From assembly GCA_948470475.1 (NCBI GenBank), contig OX419347.1, positions 15,150,175 through 15,214,174 of the forward strand: a DNA stretch of 64,000 nt, given 5' to 3'. The position numbers and the translations under genes are program-made. Below are positions 59,581 through 64,000 of the stretch, in pieces (within the stretch, counting starts at the first letter, position 1; each line of letters begins with the position of its first letter). The notes under the pieces are model-generated. The model was not told the origin of the DNA. It saw only the letters and a program-made list of their open reading frames with translations, and made no database searches. This DNA is from Galaxea fascicularis (Eukaryota > Cnidaria > Anthozoa > Scleractinia > Euphylliidae).

Positions 59581-59586
59581 ATTAAA
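59581..59586 (+). terminator. Candidate poly(A) signal of PUM3
   Basis: ATTAAA variant about 190 bases after the stop codon, with a T/GT-rich stretch downstream. No canonical AATAAA was seen closer. Confidence 0.3.
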
Positions 59587-59785
59587 AAGCCGGTAGTTAA
59601 GGTTGCTGTTCATATTATTGAAAAACACTTTGCTTACTAAAGTCACAAGTTGAAGTTAACCAAATTCATAATATGAGATAAGAGAACTGACAGAAACATT
59701 AAACCAGAAAGTGAGTGATAGTTATCCAGGCTACGCCAGAGCGCGCCCGTTTCCCTCTGAGTATATCCGTGAGTCTCGGCCAACA

Positions 59786-60050
59786 GGTCGTATTGATGGT
59801 GGCGATAGTAATAATGTTGCCAATGGCGATGGCGCTATGGCTGGCGGTGGCGGTGTTGGTGGTGCAGATCGTATTGATTGTGGCGATAGAAATAGTGTTG
59901 CCGACAGCGATGGCGCTATGGCTGTGGTTCTGGTGGCGGTAGCGATGGTGGTGGTGGTGTTGATGATGCAGATCGTATTGATGGTCGTGATAGTAATAGT
60001 GTTGCCAATCGCGGTGGCGGCGGTGTTGATGGTGAAGTTCATGATGATGT
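59786..60050 (+). repeat. Imperfect tandem repeat, GGT/GAT-rich
   Basis: Three units beginning 'cgtattgat(g/t)gt', each continuing through 'gcgatag..aatagtgttgcc' and 'ggcggtg' to 'gcagat'. Unit length is 81 to about 104 bases with trinucleotide periodicity. It causes long open frames on both strands that I do not regard as genes. Confidence 0.75.
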
Positions 60051-61080
60051 ATGAATGTGAAAGAAAGGAGGGGATGAGGATGAAAGTGTTGATGGTGACG
60101 GTTATGGTGCCCAAGATAAAGGCGGAGACAAAAAAAAGTAAAAGTGCGAAGAAGGAGGAAGCTGAAGAAATTGTCAAAATTAGTGCGAACAATCACGGGT
60201 ATAAAGACCGTGAACACCAGGCTAAAAAAGTCAAAGTAATAGTGGATGTAATGTAGTAGGATAAAAAAGCAAAGAGTCCAAGAAACGCTTAGGGAAAGGA
60301 AACAGAAAGCAGTGTCAGGGTGGCACAAGATGGGACCAAAACGAAAAAGAAAAAAAAAGGGGGGGGGGACAAAACAGTGTAATCGAAGCGCAAAAGAATA
60401 GTAGGTCAAGAAAATAAAAGAGAAGAAAGGAACAAATATTTGCGCGCAAAACGCAGACTTCCAATGCGAACAATACAACAACTTTATTGTACCTTGAATT
60501 TACAGAATCGAGGTATTAGTCCGGCTTCCTCAAAACTCCGTTCCAAGGGAACGAAAAACTACAATAACAGCAAGGTTAAGAAAATAAGAGAGAAACGTTA
60601 TTGCGTGCAAAACGCAGACATACCACCACTTTATAGTTATCACCATTAAATGTACACAGTAGAGCTGTTAGCCTTCCTAGAAACATCGTTCGACGACGAA
60701 AAACTACAATAACAGCAAACGGTGAGACTGAATGAATAAAGTTCAAAAGAAAAGCTACAAACGAATTGCTATCAAAGGCCTTTTTACAAATAAGTTTATT
60801 TTACTTTGATTTAAGCTTTAAACCCTAATATCAAAATTTGAATCCTCAATGGTTGCCCCTGCACATTTTCTATAGAATAGGGGACAAGTTGCTATATATC
60901 AAGCAAATTCATGTTGTGTGATCTTGTTCTTAACAATTATCGTGACCACTATGTTTTATAAAGCGCCGATATTACAAGGAGAAAAATTATGCTGATCACT
61001 CTTAGAGTTTAAAGGGTAGTCTGTTGTTATATTGCTCCGAAAAGGCCTTTCAATTACTTGAGGTCTACTGTATATCTTAT
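60051..61080. other. Purine-rich intergenic stretch, no gene
   Basis: A/G-rich sequence at 60060-60440, including a poly-G run at 60358-60368. The phrases 'aactacaataacagcaa' (60557 and 60701) and 'gcgcaaaacgcagac' (60443, 60605) are repeated, suggesting a degenerate tandem duplication of about 150 bp. No exons seen. Confidence 0.5.
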
Positions 61081-61081
61081 C

Positions 61082-61457
61082 ATTATTCATTCAAAATATT
61101 TCCCCGTTTCTGATTGGTTAAAACCACAGGCATAACTCACCATAACCACCTGCTGTTCACCAAATTTGGAAAGAAACTTCGTCATATTCAGTGAATCAAT
61201 GACGTCAAGAGTGCAGCCCGCTGCAGATTATTGAAGCTATGACGTCAAAATGACGTCAAAAGGGCAGCCCGCTGCAGATTATTGGACCGATGACGTCAAA
61301 AGTGCAGCCCGCTGCAAATTATTGAACCGTTGACCGAAAAAAGCTGGGGACGAGATTGTGTTATTTTTATTGAGCAGAAAAATGGCTGCAAATAGGTTTA
61401 GGGTTACAAATTGTTGGAGGGTGTTAAAATAGTTTGTAAATATTTTGAATGAATAAT
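61082..61457. mobile_element. Inverted-repeat element carrying TGACGTCA sites
   Basis: Perfect 20-bp ends ATTATTCATTCAAAATATTT (61082-61101) and their complement (61438-61457). Inside are about three copies of a 50-60-base unit with TGACGTCA, GCAGCCCGCTGCA and GATTATTG, at 61198-61330. The palindrome TGACGTCA appears four times. No ORF. Confidence 0.85.
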
Positions 61458-61459
61458 AA

Positions 61460-61582
61460 AGCAATTATTGAATTTGGCTTTCTCGGAGGATGTTATCCAC
61501 CTTGGCCTTCGGCCTTGGTGGATAACACCCTCCTCGACCTGCAGAATTCTTCATATTCTACTCAGCCTCATTCAATTATTGC
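61460..61582. repeat. Nested inverted repeat
   Basis: GCAATTATTGAAT at the left and ATTCAATTATTGC at the right enclose a hairpin, TGTTATCCACCTTGGCC facing GGCCTTGGTGGATAACA, around 61489-61530. Probably a small foldback element next to the TGACGTCA element. Confidence 0.7.
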
Positions 61583-61589
61583 TAGATAT

Positions 61590-61735
61590 ACACCACGGTT
61601 TGGTGGAGGCTGGGCGATGGATTGACTACCTGTCCCGAAGAGCCCCAATCGGTTACGGAAACCCCCTAGGAGGCTCCAGTGCGCCAGCGTGCGCAGAGAA
61701 AGGACGTCCATACATACATACATACATACATTGCA
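61590..61735 (+). mobile_element. Possible retroelement 3' tail with (CATA)n
   Basis: A GC-richer segment is followed by a (CATA)n run at 61709-61731, similar in kind to the tail of the LINE at 15681. No coding part could be assigned. Confidence 0.3.
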
Positions 61736-62668
61736 GATTAACTGGTTAATAATTTCAGTATAAGAAAATGTTAACTGTGAACGCCGTATTGACTGTTAAA
61801 CAAACTAGCTTCTAATCTTTATCATTTTAGTGTCATTTTACGACCAGCTCACTGGAATCCTTAAGGTTGGCTGTGACGCTGTTTACTTTATGCTGTATAA
61901 AGTGGTTCAAAACACTTTGGATAATCAAACCAGTCAAACATGGAATCTTTTTTTGAACTCACCCAACAGGAGACAAAATATGATCACATGTAAACCAAAA
62001 CTTCTTTCATTATACTACACCGAGTATATGGACCTAGCTTGTTAAAAGGAAGTTGGAACAAGTACCATTTTACATAAACGTTTTAAGTGTCGAGCTTCTA
62101 TTCCTCAAGCGATGTCTAAATTAACCCTCTGGGTTTGGTTGGTGTCCTTGCTGTCCGTAAAAAAATGACAGTCGCGCTATCGATGACTCTCCAACAAGCA
62201 CTGTTCTTGCTAAATCCTGAAAATATCAAAAACAGTTTAATTCGTTTTTGACTGATTTTGTTATCCTGGTCACCTCAGTACAACGAAAATAAGAGAAACA
62301 TACAATCCCTAACAATTCCTTGCAACATCCCTCAGCCCAGTTCAATAAGAAGGGGTTATGAATAAAGTTCTATCTTTTTCAAGGTTATTGTCCTCCAACA
62401 CAGTGAACAAATTTCCTTAACCTCGGGTTCAGGCGCCGCATTGCTACTTGAAAAACGTCGGTCTCCTGTTTTGTTGTTTTGTTGTTTTTTTTTTTAGTTT
62501 TAGTCGGCCGCGTTTCTAGAAAGAAGCAGTATCAATTGATCGTGACTTGTTCTTCTTCCAATAATTTATTTTATGCCTTTGTTTTGGAGTTCTAACACTA
62601 TTTTGTTTCTAAAAATTTCGTCAGTTTTGAACAAGTCCGAATTTAAACGCCCAGACCTAAAAATACCT

Positions 62669-62828
62669 GACATAGCTCCTCAGTTTTCATTATGCGTCCT
62701 TACTAATACACCGTTATCGCCTCACCTCTTGAAGAGGCAAATACATACGACATAGCTCCTCAGTTTTCATTATGCGCCCTTACTAATACACCGTTATCGC
62801 CTCACCTCTTGAAGACGCAAATAACCGC
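62669..62828. repeat. 80-bp tandem duplication (2 copies)
   Basis: 62669-62748 and 62749-62828 are nearly identical ('gacatagctcctcagttttc' through 'ctcacctcttgaaga'). Each carries a copy of the minus-strand splice donor AAGAG|GTGAGG. Confidence 0.92.
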
Positions 62829-63012
62829 TATTATGATGATGATGACGCCAAAGCAAACTACACCAATGGACACAGCAAGCAGAATCACGATCGTATCACG
62901 TGTGGAATCTGAATTTAAAGACAGAGAAGTATTGAATATATGCCCTGAGTACTTTCCTACTTCTACCTTATGGGCGGGTCCGCAATTCTGTCCTGGGAGT
63001 GAGGAATTTAAA
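62806..63012 (-). CDS. Juxtamembrane/transmembrane exon of a receptor-like protein (partial gene)
   Basis: On the minus strand an acceptor CGTATCAG (63013) opens a 207-nt exon. It reads SLNSSLPGQNCGPAHKVEV, then a serine/threonine-rich stem and a hydrophobic span (IVILLAVSIGVVCFGVIIII), ends VICVFKR, and leaves at AAGAG|GTGAGG (62806/62805). The exon is phase 2 to phase 2. It looks like the membrane-spanning exon of a single-pass surface receptor or adhesion protein whose other exons lie outside the window or were not recognised. A second acceptor-side copy lies upstream (63148) and a second donor-side copy downstream (62726). Confidence 0.6.
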
Positions 63013-63160
63013 CTGATACGAATCACGATCGTACCACGTGTGGAATCTGAATTTAAAGACAGAAGTTTTAAATAGATGCCCTGAGTACTTTCCTACTTCT
63101 GCCGTATGGGCAGGTCCGCAATTCTGTCCTGGGGGTGGGGAATTTAAACTGATACGAATC
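62877..63160. repeat. 136-bp tandem duplication (2 copies)
   Basis: The unit beginning 'gaatcacgatcgta' and running through 'ccctgagtactttcctactt' to 'gaatttaaactgatac' occurs twice with a period of 136 bases. It covers the acceptor and the first about 45 codons of the transmembrane exon. The outer copy is shifted in frame by a small deletion, so it cannot read into the inner copy. Confidence 0.9.
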
Positions 63161-64000
63161 AAGAGAGACCAAAAGGTATCACTAACCCCCTTCCTCTCGA
63201 AAATTCTGCTTGTAAAACGAAGCAATCCTGTATTCTGGATCACGGTCTCTTAAAGGGAGGGGGCCAAACGAATGCTGAGACACGGAGGACAGGCCTTCAG
63301 ACACGGATAACAGGATCCATGATTTTGTTGGGGTAGAGTGGGAGGTAGGAATGTGTATGGAGGTCCTATCAGTCTGAAAGATCTCAACAAGTGAGACTAC
63401 AAAACAAACCGTATCCTTGTATTTAGAAAGTCTCGTCGCTGGGAGCGTGAGAACAGCTCGAGTAAAAAGAAACTTAATTTATAACTTAGGGTTTTCTTTT
63501 TATTTAACCAGCTCTGAATAATAATGGGTGCTGGCGGTCTTTTCTCCAACAATATGCCCTGTTAGTATAAATCTTCTAGCGTTCTATCACAAATGCCGGT
63601 CTCTGATTGGCTATGCTACTCGCTATCTATTCTGTGATAGTGAGTAGCGTTTGTCAACAAAATGGCGGTCGCTTCTTCGCGTTCTCAAAGTGTCTACGGC
63701 AATTTACTTGTTTTGTTTTGAACGACTAATAGATTTATACTAAAACAATTCGATAATTCACTCTCGATTAAATAGAGTGCTCAGATTCTGCTTTTCCATG
63801 CGTTGTCTCAAGTTATAAAGAAACAATTCAATGAACGCACAATTTCTCCCACTCGTCGGTCGCTTTGTTTTCCTATTATCTTTTTTAAATTTCTGATTGG
63901 ATGATTTGTTCGTCTGTGGGATTTGCCGATGCACCATTTAACATTAAGATATTCGTTATGACATGATGTTCGTCTTGATGATGTTGGTCTTGATAGCATG
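63160..64000. other. Right-edge region, no assigned exon
   Basis: Probably intron of the receptor-like gene. A 13-bp hairpin GCTACTCGCTATC / GATAGTGAGTAGC lies at 63615-63648 next to 'ctgattggct', an arrangement typical of small anthozoan repeat elements. No exon was recognised. Confidence 0.45.

Noticed and set aside
59699..60481. Long open frames on both strands (up to 260 codons), histidine- or valine-rich
   Set aside because: They arise from a GGT/GAT tandem repeat with three-base periodicity. The translated sequence is low-complexity in every frame and has no splice context.
1..64000. Searched by eye for tRNA, rRNA and snRNA genes
   Set aside because: No segment showed convincing A/B boxes with a cloverleaf or a recognisable rRNA or snRNA core. 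A covariance-model scan would be needed to exclude them.

Overview
This is a 64 kb piece of a eukaryotic (animal) nuclear genome. It is AT-rich, with short exons, phase-matched GT/AG introns and many small inverted-repeat transposons. I infer an anthozoan cnidarian, most likely a stony coral. The basis is the secreted PAN + C-type lectin + LamG proteins, the cysteine-rich membrane proteins and the repeat content. No species can be named from sequence alone.

Layout. (1) 1-2.1 kb: the first coding exon of a secreted protein on the minus strand. (2) 2.5-19.7 kb: a tandem duplication of about 8 kb. Each copy carries one minus-strand gene of seven coding exons encoding a 450-residue secreted lectin (LEC-A 4248-8536, LEC-B 12468-18178). 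In both, a complete LamG domain sits inside the C-type lectin fold, which is the most unusual thing in the window. Copy B has also gained a decayed LINE and a 460-bp inverted-repeat element. (3) 19.7-25.6 kb: gene-poor, with mobile-element relics and one broken ORF near 24.3-24.7 kb. (4) 25.6-31.4 kb: a complete four-exon adiponectin receptor (PAQR family), with a decayed retroelement ORF antisense in its last intron. (5) 31.4-36.7 kb: no recognisable gene. (6) 36.8-45.7 kb: two related cysteine-rich surface proteins. The first is frameshifted in a G run; the second is intact with one transmembrane segment. (7) 47.1-59.4 kb: a divergent pair, the 5' exon of a mitochondrial AK3/AK4-type adenylate kinase (minus) and a complete 19-exon PUM3 gene (plus). 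One CATG carries a potential start codon on each strand. The PUM3 introns are loaded with small transposons, a 28-bp minisatellite and a G-rich tract. (8) 59.4-64 kb: low-complexity repeats, an element rich in TGACGTCA sites, and a juxtamembrane/transmembrane exon of a minus-strand receptor-like gene. Separate short tandem duplications have copied both splice sites of that exon.

The genes do not form one pathway. PUM3 and the kinase are housekeeping genes that probably share a promoter. PAQR is a signalling receptor. The lectins and cysteine-rich proteins look like cell-surface or secreted accessory genes that expand by local duplication. All splice structures were read by eye from GT/AG sites, phase continuity and homology; none is confirmed by transcripts.
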